Origin: a virus
Direction: 5' to 3' (one strand)
IMG/VR virus record: IMGVR_UViG_3300019890_000001
Location: 1-40,189 of that record
DNA length: 40,189 nucleotides
Shown: one piece after another, positions 31,289-38,474 of the stretch
Layout: every line of letters starts with the position of its first letter
Numbering within the stretch: position 1 is the stretch's first letter
Notes under the pieces: model-generated
The model's input: only the letters and a program-made list of their open reading frames with translations
Database searches by the model: none
What the model was told of the DNA's origin: nothing
Translations under genes and position numbers: made by a program

Positions 31289-31298
31289 TCTTCATTGA
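31119..31298 (+). CDS. Small protein with paired cysteines, 59 aa
   Basis: A 59-residue frame, MTQSTKKELLKHTKRYHKEL, then HWEGKHWCDCCVRGWRLW and SMYSVEDSDLH. Several His/Cys (H-x-x-x-H, CDCC) suggest metal binding. GAGG lies 11 nt before the ATG. It is convincing by composition although it overlaps the previous frame by 170 nt. Confidence 0.6.
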   Translation: MTQSTKKELLKHTKRYHKELGHWEGKHWCDCCVRGWRLWLGRKLYGPESMYSVEDSDLH

Positions 31299-31324
31299 CA
31301 GATTTGGGTATGTAAAAATTTAGA

Positions 31325-31353
31325 TAGACAACTAAATCACGAAGTGGTATAAT
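31325..31353 (+). promoter_or_regulatory. Sigma70-like promoter upstream of the terminase large gene
   Basis: TAGACA, 17 nt, TATAAT: the best consensus promoter seen in the window. TGTAAAAATTT, related to the 27-nt motif, lies immediately upstream (31311-31321). The start would be near 31360, leaving a 140-230 nt untranslated leader containing GAGCG/CGCTC and a direct repeat TAATCGAGAC (about 31350 and 31402). Confidence 0.7.
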
Positions 31354-31500
31354 CGAGACGGAACGTAAGAAGAGCGAAGCGCTCCAGACCGGCGAGTAAT
31401 CGAGACACAGAAGGGAAAAAGGGCAGGGAGCTTGCGACTTGGAAAAAGGGATTGACAACTTGACAAAAGAATATGGCCTGGTCGTTGGGGTTAATATCAA

Positions 31501-31596
31501 ATGGTAAACTTAACAACTGTTCTAATGGTATTCCTTGTGGTTATCCTTGTGGCTCGGGTAATAAGCATTATACTGAATGAGATGAACGATGAGTGA
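31501..31596 (+). CDS. Small membrane peptide, 31 aa
   Basis: A 31-residue frame: MVNLTTVLMVFLVVILVARV then ISIILNEMNDE, one membrane segment with an acidic tail. It overlaps the terminase start by 8 nt. An alternative 35-residue frame (31471) covers the same DNA, so only one is likely real; the hydrophobic one looks more protein-like. Confidence 0.45.
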   Translation: MVNLTTVLMVFLVVILVARVISIILNEMNDE

Positions 31597-33088
31597 TGTT
31601 GAAAAGCACCTGGCCAATCCCTTATGGCGGTTGAACAATCTTTATACCATCATCGACAAAGAAGGCCAGAAGCGTATATTCAAATTCAATTACGCCCAAA
31701 AGCAACTGTATGACGGGATATGGCACCGCAATATTATCTTAAAGGCCCGGCAATTGGGTATCTCAACCTTTGTGTGCTTGTTCTTCTTGGATATGTGCCT
31801 TTTCAAACCCAACGTTGCTGCGGGTATCATTGCCCACACCCGTGAAGACGCCGAGCATATGTTCAAGCGTATCAAGTTCTCTTATGATCAACTGCCGGAC
31901 TCCATTAAGGGGATTCGGACGGCCACAGTCGACTCGGCTCGAGAGCTGATTTTCAATAACCACTCTAGCCTTCGAGTAGGCACGTCTATGCGTGGTAGCA
32001 CACTTCAATATCTCCACATCTCCGAGTTCGGAAAAATCTGCGCACATTTTCCCGATAAGGCGAGAGAAATTGTTACTGGCTCTTTGAATACCCTTGGTAG
32101 CCGACAATACGTCTTTATCGAATCCACCGCAGAAGGGAAGGAGGGCTACTTCTATGACTTTTGCAAAGACGCTGAGTCGCATCAAATGGCCCACAAGCAA
32201 CTTACGCCCCTGGATTACAGATTCCATTTCTTCCCTTGGTTTGGTTGTCCGGACTACACCTTGAAAGACAATATCATGCTTCCCGTTGAAATGGAAGACT
32301 ATTTCAACAAATTACATGACAAAGGGATTGTTCTTTCACATCCACAAAAGGCTTGGTATTTTAAAAACCTACAGATTCAAAAAGACGACATGAAGCGCGA
32401 ATATCCATCCACGCCCGACGAGTCCTTTGAATCGGCAATCGATGGAAGCTTTTATGCAAAATGGATTAGAGAAGCCAGAACCCAAGATCGTATTGGGAAC
32501 GTTCCCTGGGACAAAGCGGCACGGGTATACGTTGCGTTCGATCCAGGATTTCTCGATTCGTGCGCGGTTATCTTTTGGCAATGTATTGGGCAAGAGATCC
32601 ATATTATCGACTACTATGAAAACTCGGGAGAAGGGCTTGCATATTATGTCGGAATTATCAAATCAAAACCATACATTTATGAACAATTCTATGGACCACA
32701 TGATATCGAAGCGCACAATTTTGCCAATGCGAATACCATCAAAAGCGTGGCGGCGGGGCTTGGTATCAACCTTATACGTCTTGATCCCAAGATGGAATAC
32801 CGTTTGGATGACGGCGTTGATGCTGTCAGACTGTTGTTTAACCGTTTTTGGATTGATGAACAAAAATGCTCGCGGCTGATAAAATGTATAGAAAATTATC
32901 GAAAAGAGTTTGACGTTAATCATGGCATCTACAAAAGTAAGCCTGTGCATGACCAATACTCGCATGGGGCTGATGCCTTGCGGTATGCATGTCTTGCAAT
33001 AAAGACTCATATAGATAGCGCCAAAAGCGGAATATCCGATGACGAAGCCGACAGACTTTATAACAAACACAATCCCATCTTCAAATAA
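31589..33088 (+). CDS. terL: Terminase large subunit
   Basis: ATPase-nuclease of the packaging motor, 499 residues. N-terminal ATPase: adenine-binding FNYAQKQLY, Walker A variant KARQLGISTF (about 52-61), a hydrophobic strand with acidic residues LQYLHISEFGK (Walker B), and a coupling-type IESTAEGKEG. C-terminal RNase H-like nuclease: VYVAFDPGFLDSCAVIFWQ (about 310), DYYENSGEGL, GPHDIEAHN, and the last acidic site HGADALRYACLA. The pattern is close to headful-packaging P22/T4-type terminases, consistent with a circularly permuted genome. Confidence 0.95.
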   Translation: MSDVEKHLANPLWRLNNLYTIIDKEGQKRIFKFNYAQKQLYDGIWHRNIILKARQLGISTFVCLFFLDMCLFKPNVAAGIIAHTREDAEHMFKRIKFSYDQLPDSIKGIRTATVDSARELIFNNHSSLRVGTSMRGSTLQYLHISEFGKICAHFPDKAREIVTGSLNTLGSRQYVFIESTAEGKEGYFYDFCKDAESHQMAHKQLTPLDYRFHFFPWFGCPDYTLKDNIMLPVEMEDYFNKLHDKGIVLSHPQKAWYFKNLQIQKDDMKREYPSTPDESFESAIDGSFYAKWIREARTQDRIGNVPWDKAARVYVAFDPGFLDSCAVIFWQCIGQEIHIIDYYENSGEGLAYYVGIIKSKPYIYEQFYGPHDIEAHNFANANTIKSVAAGLGINLIRLDPKMEYRLDDGVDAVRLLFNRFWIDEQKCSRLIKCIENYRKEFDVNHGIYKSKPVHDQYSHGADALRYACLAIKTHIDSAKSGISDDEADRLYNKHNPIFK

Positions 33089-33215
33089 CGACGAAAACGG
33101 TCTTTATTTCCATTTAATTTCTATTGACGATCCAATCGATGATTTTCTTCATCCAAAACAGTGGATAACACGTCAAGAAGCCTTGCAATATTGGCCCGAG
33201 ACACCCGATGACTGA
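33039..33215 (+). CDS. Hypothetical protein, 58 aa
   Basis: A 58-residue frame that begins inside the last codons of the terminase gene (50-nt overlap) and ends in an ATGACTGA overlap with the next gene. It has YFHLISIDDPIDDFLHPKQW and a C-terminal RQEALQYWPETPDD. No family recognised, but composition and coupling support it. Confidence 0.6.
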   Translation: MTKPTDFITNTIPSSNNDENGLYFHLISIDDPIDDFLHPKQWITRQEALQYWPETPDD

Positions 33216-33540
33216 GATGACAGCCATAAACGCCACTACAATCACCGCGCCCGGTTTTTATAAGTGGGACGGCGTCAAAAGAACCCGCAAGAAAGCCTTT
33301 ACGCATTATCTGACGTATTACATTAAAGATTATTCGAATTGTCCCAGAAAGTATAAGAAACGTTATAAATCTGGCGCTATTAATAGTGTTTATTATGATA
33401 AATGGCGTATTTACATCTTTAATCCGAAGATGTTATCTATGCCAATCCCAAAAGACATTTTTAGAATGTTTTCGTTCAATCGATTACCCATAAATTCTGG
33501 TCAAATCTGTCGGTTTAGACGATATTCCGAGGTGACATGA
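33208..33540 (+). CDS. Hypothetical basic protein, 110 aa
   Basis: Coupled to the gene before it. The product is rich in Lys, Arg and Tyr (KWDGVKRTRKKAFTHYLTYY; CPRKYKKRYKSG), suggesting nucleic-acid binding, with a beta-like YDKWRIYIFNP. No family recognised. Ends in a TGACATGA arrangement overlapping the next ATG. Confidence 0.65.
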   Translation: MTEMTAINATTITAPGFYKWDGVKRTRKKAFTHYLTYYIKDYSNCPRKYKKRYKSGAINSVYYDKWRIYIFNPKMLSMPIPKDIFRMFSFNRLPINSGQICRFRRYSEVT

Positions 33541-33800
33541 TTGAATCTGCAAAAATAGCCGGGCAAAAGTTCGTTGATCTTTTTGAAGATCTTCATGACC
33601 AAGACCCGTCTGTTGCAATGACATTAGCTATATCCACTTTTGTCAGCTGTTATTCGATTATGGAACCCGCTGATCGCGCCCGAACCATGCTTGTGGTAAT
33701 GGAGATTATTAACGAGATCCAAAGCGAAAAGTTCGAAGATGGCCCCGACTTTTTAGATTTTATGAAGCAAAAGTTTACAAAAGACAAGGACGAAACATGA
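33537..33800 (+). CDS. Hypothetical helical protein, 87 aa
   Basis: An 87-residue acidic helical protein (GQKFVDLFEDLHDQDPSVAM; ADRARTMLVVMEIINEIQSE). Coupled by ATGA overlaps on both sides and directly upstream of the GroES-like gene. No domain recognised. Confidence 0.7.
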   Translation: MIESAKIAGQKFVDLFEDLHDQDPSVAMTLAISTFVSCYSIMEPADRARTMLVVMEIINEIQSEKFEDGPDFLDFMKQKFTKDKDET

Positions 33801-34081
33801 TTCAATCATTCGCTGGGCGTATTTTGGTACGCATTGTTGAAACCGAGAAGAAAAAAAGCCTGGTAATCATACCCGATGAGAAAAAAGAATACCAAATTGG
33901 TCAAATTGTCTCGATTGGGGGTGATTTGCCCATCATTGAATCCCAAGATGGCGGATTTATGAAACCTGGATCATATGTCTGGGCCCGCAAATATAGCGGT
34001 CTTTTAATGGAATATGATGGCATTGAATACGTTTCGCTAGAAAGCAAAGAAATCTTGGCCTTTTCGTCGGTGTTAAAATGA
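33797..34081 (+). CDS. GroES-like co-chaperonin
   Basis: A 94-residue Cpn10-fold protein, close to the usual 97. The pattern FAGRILVRIVETE, IIPDEKKEYQIGQIVSIGGD, GSYVWARKYSGLLMEYDGIE and YVSLESKEILAFS follows GroES strand by strand. The region of the mobile loop (residues 18-28) is short and lacks the usual GGI-type contact, so GroEL binding may differ. Like T4 gp31 it could retune the host chaperonin for coat folding. Confidence 0.85.
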   Translation: MIQSFAGRILVRIVETEKKKSLVIIPDEKKEYQIGQIVSIGGDLPIIESQDGGFMKPGSYVWARKYSGLLMEYDGIEYVSLESKEILAFSSVLK

Positions 34082-34437
34082 GAAAGCTGATTATTACAAG
34101 TCATTGTGAAAATGAAGACCTAAAGGCGGCATCATTAATCACCCAAGAAATGGTCCGTGGTGATGCTGATCAGATTATATGGTACTCAAAGTTTGGAGAA
34201 AAAATCGCCGAATTAGACCAAGTGGTTACGTCTAATGCTGAACAAATTGCCGAAGTGTTGACAAACCATACTTGCACTCTTAAAACCGTTTGTGATTTAA
34301 GAACTCAAATTATTAATTTGAAAATAGAACAAGATGAAACAAAAAAGAAATTAACAGATCTTGTTAAATCATTTAAAGAAAGTAAAGAACCAAAAAAGAA
34401 GAAAGAAGAACCGAAACCAACCAAGGAGAAGGACTAA
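34078..34437 (+). CDS. Coiled-coil protein with Lys/Glu tail, 119 aa
   Basis: Helical throughout: NEDLKAASLITQEMVRGDAD, then a coiled coil (VCDLRTQIINLKIEQDETKK) and a low-complexity tail (EPKKKKEEPKPTKEKD). ATGA overlap with the GroES-like gene upstream and TAATG with the membrane peptide downstream. Role unknown. Confidence 0.68.
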   Translation: MRKLIITSHCENEDLKAASLITQEMVRGDADQIIWYSKFGEKIAELDQVVTSNAEQIAEVLTNHTCTLKTVCDLRTQIINLKIEQDETKKKLTDLVKSFKESKEPKKKKEEPKPTKEKD

Positions 34438-34553
34438 TGGAAGAATTTTTTATTGGTATTGCTACTCCGTGCAAGATCATTGCATGGGTATATACAATTT
34501 TAATTCCCGGCACATTAATTGTTGGGGCAGTAGCAAGGGGTCTAATTAAATGA
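34437..34553 (+). CDS. Small membrane protein, 38 aa
   Basis: A 38-residue frame: MEEFFIGIATPCKIIAWVYT followed by ILIPGTLIVGAVARGLIK, with one or two hydrophobic segments. Stop and start overlaps bind it tightly to both neighbours, which makes it credible in spite of size. Holin-like by appearance only. Confidence 0.6.
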   Translation: MEEFFIGIATPCKIIAWVYTILIPGTLIVGAVARGLIK

Positions 34554-34987
34554 GCAAAAAATATGATGAAGATTTTCTTTTTAATCCTGTTTCTATGGTT
34601 ATTGCTGGCGTTGGCGGTCTTATGGCAATCACCATCATCATATGGGGAACATGTGCATTGGGGCGTTGCTACGATGTATGGGCTCAAGGGAAACATGGAG
34701 AAGCCGAACTTGCCCGAGCCGAGTCTAACCGATCAATTAAAACCCTTGAAGCGAAAGCAAAAATGGAAAGCTCCAAGCACATGGCAGAGGCTGAAGTGAT
34801 TCGTGCTCACGGTGTGGCCGAAGCCAATCGCATCATTGGAGACTCGCTGCGTGAGAACGAAGGGTATTTAAGATATTTGTGGATACACAATCTTGCGGAA
34901 TCGTCTAATCAAGTGATATATGTCCCAACAGAAGCCAACTTACCCATTCTAGAGGCTAACCGTCTAAAAGGAATCCAAACATGGTAA
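34550..34987 (+). CDS. Membrane protein with prohibitin/SPFH-like C-terminus, 145 aa
   Basis: An N-terminal membrane helix (VSMVIAGVGGLMAITIIIWG, about 14-33), then a long Ala/Glu helix (AELARAESNRSIKTLEAKAK ... AEAEVIRAHGVAEANRII) and a C-terminal YLRYLWIHNLAESSNQVIY with VPTEANLPI. The last part matches the C-terminal oligomerisation region of prohibitin-like proteins that some phages carry. It could form a ring on the inner membrane; function in infection is not known. Confidence 0.72.
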   Translation: MSKKYDEDFLFNPVSMVIAGVGGLMAITIIIWGTCALGRCYDVWAQGKHGEAELARAESNRSIKTLEAKAKMESSKHMAEAEVIRAHGVAEANRIIGDSLRENEGYLRYLWIHNLAESSNQVIYVPTEANLPILEANRLKGIQTW

Positions 34988-35286
34988 TTGAATCAAAAGA
35001 AGTGTATGTAACCGGTTCTGATGGAGTCCGGTATCGTCTTGTGGCTGATAAATCAAAAAAAAATTCTCGCAGCAATAAAAAACGCAAGCAATTCAAAGCT
35101 TATGGCGGTCTTTATAAAGAAGACGGGGAGAAAATTCTGCAATTGCTCCAGAATTGCGTTCGTTTGTCCGGTGCCAAATGGAATGCCAGCGATGTCGTAA
35201 GCGGTCTTTTGCTGGAATACTTCAAGCAGAACGCCGATCTAGAAAAGATCAGCAAAGATCTTATTAATGGATGTTACAACTCATGA
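34981..35286 (+). CDS. Hypothetical protein, 101 aa
   Basis: A short strand segment (SKEVYVTGSDGVRYRLV) and a basic linker (KSKKNSRSNKKRKQFK) precede a helical C-terminus (EKILQLLQNCVRLSGAKW; VVSGLLLEYFKQNADLEK). It might be a nucleic-acid-binding protein. Overlaps both neighbours by a few bases. Confidence 0.65.
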   Translation: MVIESKEVYVTGSDGVRYRLVADKSKKNSRSNKKRKQFKAYGGLYKEDGEKILQLLQNCVRLSGAKWNASDVVSGLLLEYFKQNADLEKISKDLINGCYNS

Positions 35287-35522
35287 AAAATGATACAATG
35301 GAATTTACTATGAAAGAAGTGTTTTTGGCTTTACAGCCTCAAGATGGCGATAGAATGACGGGCGGAGATCCCGGACTGTGCATTAGTCGTTGGATAAGTG
35401 ACGCCGGTCTTATTTCTCAATACATCCAGGCTGGATGGTATGTCTATCGAGTCAATGGCTTCCAAAGAATCACTGACGTGACTGTTGAATTGAAAATGGA
35501 GAAAAAGGATGCCTTTACCTAA
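35283..35522 (+). CDS. Hypothetical protein, 79 aa
   Basis: Start at ATG 35283 (MKNDTMEFTMKEVFLALQPQ), in an ATGA overlap with the previous stop. The product is globular, with MTGGDPGLCISRWISDAGLI and QAGWYVYRVNGFQRITDVTV. No family recognised. Overlaps the next gene by 14 nt. Confidence 0.68.
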   Translation: MKNDTMEFTMKEVFLALQPQDGDRMTGGDPGLCISRWISDAGLISQYIQAGWYVYRVNGFQRITDVTVELKMEKKDAFT

Positions 35523-35793
35523 TCGGATCAATCCCCCAAGTCAGATAACTAGTGCGGGCGGTAACGGCTCGCCTTTTGCGGGACAGGGACGTGTCGCCGT
35601 TCAAGCACCCCCACGCCCAAGACCATTCCCTTGGCCGTACCCATCAAGTGCCACCCAGGGCGCGGTTGGCGGGGCCGGAGGCCGGGGGATGGTTGCCGTT
35701 AGCTTGCCCCCTTACTATGGGCCTTTTAATATGTATTGTCCATACCAAGCGCCTAGACTGAATGGATTGCCAAACAACCCTTTAAGGTCATAA
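35509..35793 (+). CDS. Pro/Gly-rich protein, 94 aa
   Basis: A low-complexity 94-residue product (MPLPNRINPPSQITSAGG; PRPRPFPWPYPSSATQG; VGGAGGRGMVAV) with higher GC than its neighbours, probably disordered. TAATG overlap with rtcB downstream. A similar Pro-rich peptide is coded at 37905. Confidence 0.65.
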   Translation: MPLPNRINPPSQITSAGGNGSPFAGQGRVAVQAPPRPRPFPWPYPSSATQGAVGGAGGRGMVAVSLPPYYGPFNMYCPYQAPRLNGLPNNPLRS

Positions 35794-36956
35794 TGATTAA
35801 AACTTTTGGTATCGTTGAAGACGAAGTCTTAAAGCAAATGCAGGCCGCAATGGGAAAAAGCGATGCGTCATATGGTGTACTTTGCGCAGACAATCATTTA
35901 GGGTATTCTGTTCCTGTTGGTGGGGTATTGGCTTTGGAAGGCTCTATTTGCGTCAATGGTGTGGGATATGACATTGCATGCGGGAATAAGGTTGTCCGTT
36001 TGGATTGTGACCCTTTAGAAGTTAAGAAAAACATATATCGAAACATGAACGAGATCCAAAAGCACATAAGCTTTGGTGTGGGCAGAGTGAACAATGAAAA
36101 AGTGGATCATGAGATTTTTGATGACCCCATTTGGGAAAGTATCCCTTTGCTTTCCGGGATCAAGGACAAGGCTAGAGATCAACTTGGAACTGTTGGGTCT
36201 GGTAATCATTATGTTGATGTGTTTGTTGACGAAGCATCTAGAATATGGGTGGGAGTCCACTTTGGTAGTCGCGGCCTCGGTCATTCTATTGCAACGCATT
36301 TCGTTAAAAAGGGAGGGGGAGTAGATGGAGTACATGCAGACCCAGTTATTTTTAGCGAAAAGTCTGAACTTGGAGAGCAATATATTAGATGTATGGAGCT
36401 TGCTGGGCGATATGCTTACGCAGGGCGAGATTGGGTATGTCAACGAGTTGCGCAGATTCTTAGAGGTAACATCATCCAGGAAGTACATAATCACCACAAC
36501 TTTGCTTGGCGCGAGCGCCATTTTGATAGAGATATGTGGGTCGTCCGAAAAGGATCGACTCCTGCCTTTCCTGGTCAAAAAGGCTTTGTTGGAGGATCTA
36601 TGGGAGATATATCAGTCATACTCCGAGGAGTTGAATCACAAGCATCAAAACATGCCTTATATAGCACCATTCACGGTGCAGGACGTGCAATGGGAAGAAC
36701 TGCAGCAAAGGGAAAGCGAGACAAAAGAGGCAATATCACCAAGCCAGGACTTATTAGCCGAGACTCGATGCAGGATTGGATTAAAGCCAAGGGAGTCGAA
36801 CTCCGAGGAGCGGATGTGGATGAGGCTCCTCAGGCTTATAAACGTATCAAAGATGTTCTCGAAGCCCACAAAGAAACCATAGAAATTTTGCATACTCTGA
36901 ATCCGATTGGGGTTGCAATGAGTCCTGGTAACATTTATGATCCTTACAAAGATTAA
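35793..36956 (+). CDS. rtcB: RtcB 3'-phosphate RNA ligase
   Basis: GTP- and Mn-dependent ligase that joins RNA 3'-phosphate or 2',3'-cyclic phosphate to 5'-OH ends. The 387-residue length is close to E. coli RtcB (408). Motifs: DNHLGYSVPVGGVLAL, VNGVGYDIACGNK (metal ligands Asp60 and Cys63), TVGSGNHYVDVF, HFGSRGLGHSI, VHNHHNFAW, STPAFPGQKGFVGGSMGD, and STIHGAGRAMGR with the His that is guanylylated. All catalytic residues appear kept. Together with the Rnl2-type ligase it could reverse tRNA cleavage by host anticodon nucleases. Confidence 0.95.
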   Translation: MIKTFGIVEDEVLKQMQAAMGKSDASYGVLCADNHLGYSVPVGGVLALEGSICVNGVGYDIACGNKVVRLDCDPLEVKKNIYRNMNEIQKHISFGVGRVNNEKVDHEIFDDPIWESIPLLSGIKDKARDQLGTVGSGNHYVDVFVDEASRIWVGVHFGSRGLGHSIATHFVKKGGGVDGVHADPVIFSEKSELGEQYIRCMELAGRYAYAGRDWVCQRVAQILRGNIIQEVHNHHNFAWRERHFDRDMWVVRKGSTPAFPGQKGFVGGSMGDISVILRGVESQASKHALYSTIHGAGRAMGRTAAKGKRDKRGNITKPGLISRDSMQDWIKAKGVELRGADVDEAPQAYKRIKDVLEAHKETIEILHTLNPIGVAMSPGNIYDPYKD

Positions 36957-36968
36957 GGATTAAAAACT

Positions 36969-37442
36969 ATGGCAAGACTAGGATTTAAAGGACCGCATAC
37001 AGATGAAACTAAGAAAAAGATCAGCGCAACCTTGAAGGGAATTCATCCAGTTGGTTTTAAAAAGAAAATAATCTGTCCTAATTGCAATGAGCCTATGACA
37101 TGTCCCAATCTTCCGCGACATCACAAGTTATGTCTTCTTTTTTCTAAATACAAACACTTATTTCCATCTGCTAAAACATTGCGTCAATTTAAACATGCTA
37201 AAGTTTGTTTAAATTTAAGTTATAAAATAAATCTTGAGACTTATCTAGAAATGGTAGAATCACAGAAGGGATGCTGTAAAATATGTAAAAAAAAGCCCGA
37301 TAAGCGTCTATCAGTCGATCATTGTCATAAGAGCGGTCGAAATAGGGGATTGCTTTGTAGTAATTGTAACTTTATCTTAGGTTTATGTTGCGATGACATT
37401 AGTATTTTAGAATCTGCAATAAAATATTTAAAGGACTGGTAA
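36969..37442 (+). CDS. Endonuclease VII-like homing endonuclease with NUMOD3
   Basis: A 157-residue nuclease. The N-terminus GPHTDETKKKISATLKG is a NUMOD3 DNA-binding motif. A CPNC ... CLLF segment forms an extra zinc-like unit. The C-terminal domain has CKICKKKPDKRLSVDHCHKS, then GRNRGLLCSNCNFILG, the Endonuclease_7 His-Me fold with its four cysteines. AT-rich relative to rtcB, as expected for a recently inserted mobile gene. It lies 12 nt after rtcB and overlaps the next gene. Confidence 0.9.
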   Translation: MARLGFKGPHTDETKKKISATLKGIHPVGFKKKIICPNCNEPMTCPNLPRHHKLCLLFSKYKHLFPSAKTLRQFKHAKVCLNLSYKINLETYLEMVESQKGCCKICKKKPDKRLSVDHCHKSGRNRGLLCSNCNFILGLCCDDISILESAIKYLKDW

Positions 37443-37822
37443 TGGTACAACTTCGAAAAAATTTTTTAAACAAGTTTCATGAATTTAAAGACCTAGATAT
37501 TTCTTTTATAATGGTATCCGAAGAAGACGGTTGTACGTTCCACTTTGATGCTGGTCCAAGTTGTACCATTTATGATGGTCGCCAATCATGTTGCGAACAT
37601 CGATGGATGACTTGTGATGACGATCTGAATGAACATCGTGGCTCTCGTTTGTTGGGCGCTGAACTTCTAGATGATAGTTGCGAACCTGGCGAAAATGACT
37701 ATGAACACGATATCGTTTTTTTAAGAATAGATACCACTACCGGAAGTTTTAAATTAGTCATGCACAACAGTCATAATGGATGTTATGGCGGTTTTGCTCC
37801 AGAGATAAGAGATGGCTCATAG
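37442..37822 (+). CDS. DUF7448-like protein, 126 aa
   Basis: The core CTIYDGRQSCCEHRWMTCDD, LLGAELLDDSCEPGEN, IVFLRIDTTTGSFKLVMHN and HNGCYGGF matches the DUF7448 pattern of phage proteins (Cys/His-rich, unknown function). Its last codons and TAG stop lie inside the tRNA-like element: the stop equals tRNA positions 8-10. So this gene's 3' end has replaced the tRNA's 5' acceptor strand. Confidence 0.8.
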   Translation: MVQLRKNFLNKFHEFKDLDISFIMVSEEDGCTFHFDAGPSCTIYDGRQSCCEHRWMTCDDDLNEHRGSRLLGAELLDDSCEPGENDYEHDIVFLRIDTTTGSFKLVMHNSHNGCYGGFAPEIRDGS

Positions 37823-37886
37823 CTCAGCGGTCGAGCGTCGCTTTTACACAGCGAAGGTCGGTGGTTCGAGTCCTTCCACCCTGACA
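37813..37886 (+). tRNA. tRNA-Val(TAC)-like gene with unpaired acceptor stem
   Basis: D arm GCTC/GAGC with GG in the loop, anticodon arm TCGCT-TTTACAC-AGCGA (anticodon TAC at 37845-37847), variable AGGTC, and T loop TTCGAGT are all present. The T stem GGTGG/CCTTC has one mismatch and one GU. The acceptor strands TGGCTCA (37813-37819) and CACCCTG (37877-37883) do not pair. No CCA is encoded. It is either a decayed tRNA or a tRNA-derived remnant (for example from recombination); function as tRNA is doubtful. Confidence 0.5.
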
Positions 37887-37904
37887 TTTTAACCAGGAAA
37901 TAAT

Positions 37905-38054
37905 ATGCCCCAAGGAATGGTTTCAACACCCCGACCGCCATCGCCGGTCCCAAGATCGCCGATGAGCGATATTTCGCAAACGCCCGGGACCAATGGCCCC
38001 GCGCCGCGAATCCCAACACCCCCAGGAGTAACCCCGCAATACCCAACCCAGTAG
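37905..38054 (+). CDS. Pro-rich peptide, 49 aa
   Basis: A 49-residue frame behind AGGAAATAAT: MPQGMVSTPRPPSPVPRS, then TNGPAPRIPTPPGVTPQ. About one third proline, GC-rich, probably disordered. It resembles in style the product at 35509. Role unknown. Confidence 0.6.
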   Translation: MPQGMVSTPRPPSPVPRSPMSDISQTPGTNGPAPRIPTPPGVTPQYPTQ

Positions 38055-38058
38055 GCAT

Positions 38059-38235
38059 ATGATCAATATATTTATCCGAATAGTACTTTTTTCTTTATGT
38101 TTTTTAGACTGCGGCTGTACGCTCTTCAGAAAGGACTTGGGAGACGTTGAAATGCAATTGATGACTGAAAGTGTGCTTAAACACCACGAGGGCATTGAAA
38201 TCGACTTTAAGCCCATTCCTGAGTCAAAGAAATGA
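38059..38235 (+). CDS. Small exported or lipoprotein-like protein, 58 aa
   Basis: A 58-residue frame. The N-terminus MINIFIRIVLFSLCFLDCGC is a short signal-like hydrophobic segment with cysteines at 18 and 20; the lipobox is imperfect. The mature part is KDLGDVEMQLMTESVLKHHE and IEIDFKPIPESKK. It could be an o-spanin-type lipoprotein. ATGA overlap with the next gene. Confidence 0.6.
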   Translation: MINIFIRIVLFSLCFLDCGCTLFRKDLGDVEMQLMTESVLKHHEGIEIDFKPIPESKK

Positions 38236-38474
38236 CAAAGTACAAAATAGCATCAGTCATGAAAAGATTGGGCAAGTTAATAGAGTCCGTTGACGGCGGT
38301 GAATATTATGATCTGCCAGAAAGATTCACCTCAACGCTTTTGGACCTTGGTTTTATCAAAATGCATAGAGAATGTGTTCGCTACAATATCGGAATATTCA
38401 GTACTTCTGAATTCCTTCCAACCGAACAAGGCCGTGAAGAATATTTTAAATGGATAGAAAACCATGATCATTGA
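38232..38474 (+). CDS. Hypothetical protein, 80 aa
   Basis: An 80-residue protein with helix KIASVMKRLGKLIESVDGGE, then LPERFTSTLLDLGFIKMHRE and FLPTEQGREEYFKWIEN, which resembles a winged-helix-like small fold. No family firmly recognised. Overlaps the phosphoesterase gene by 11 nt. Confidence 0.65.
   Translation: MTKYKIASVMKRLGKLIESVDGGEYYDLPERFTSTLLDLGFIKMHRECVRYNIGIFSTSEFLPTEQGREEYFKWIENHDH

Noticed and set aside
31471-31578. 35-residue frame before terL (MAWSLGLISNGK...)
   Set aside because: It competes with the hydrophobic 31-residue frame at 31501, which has a more protein-like membrane segment and overlaps the terL start in the usual way.
36015-36882. Frames of 185-187 codons in other phases of rtcB
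   Set aside because: The RtcB frame contains every catalytic motif, so overlapping frames are incidental.
37905-38054. CRISPR or repeat-like Pro codon run
   Set aside because: The CC-rich DNA is irregular and simply encodes a Pro-rich peptide; no direct repeats with spacers exist anywhere in the window.
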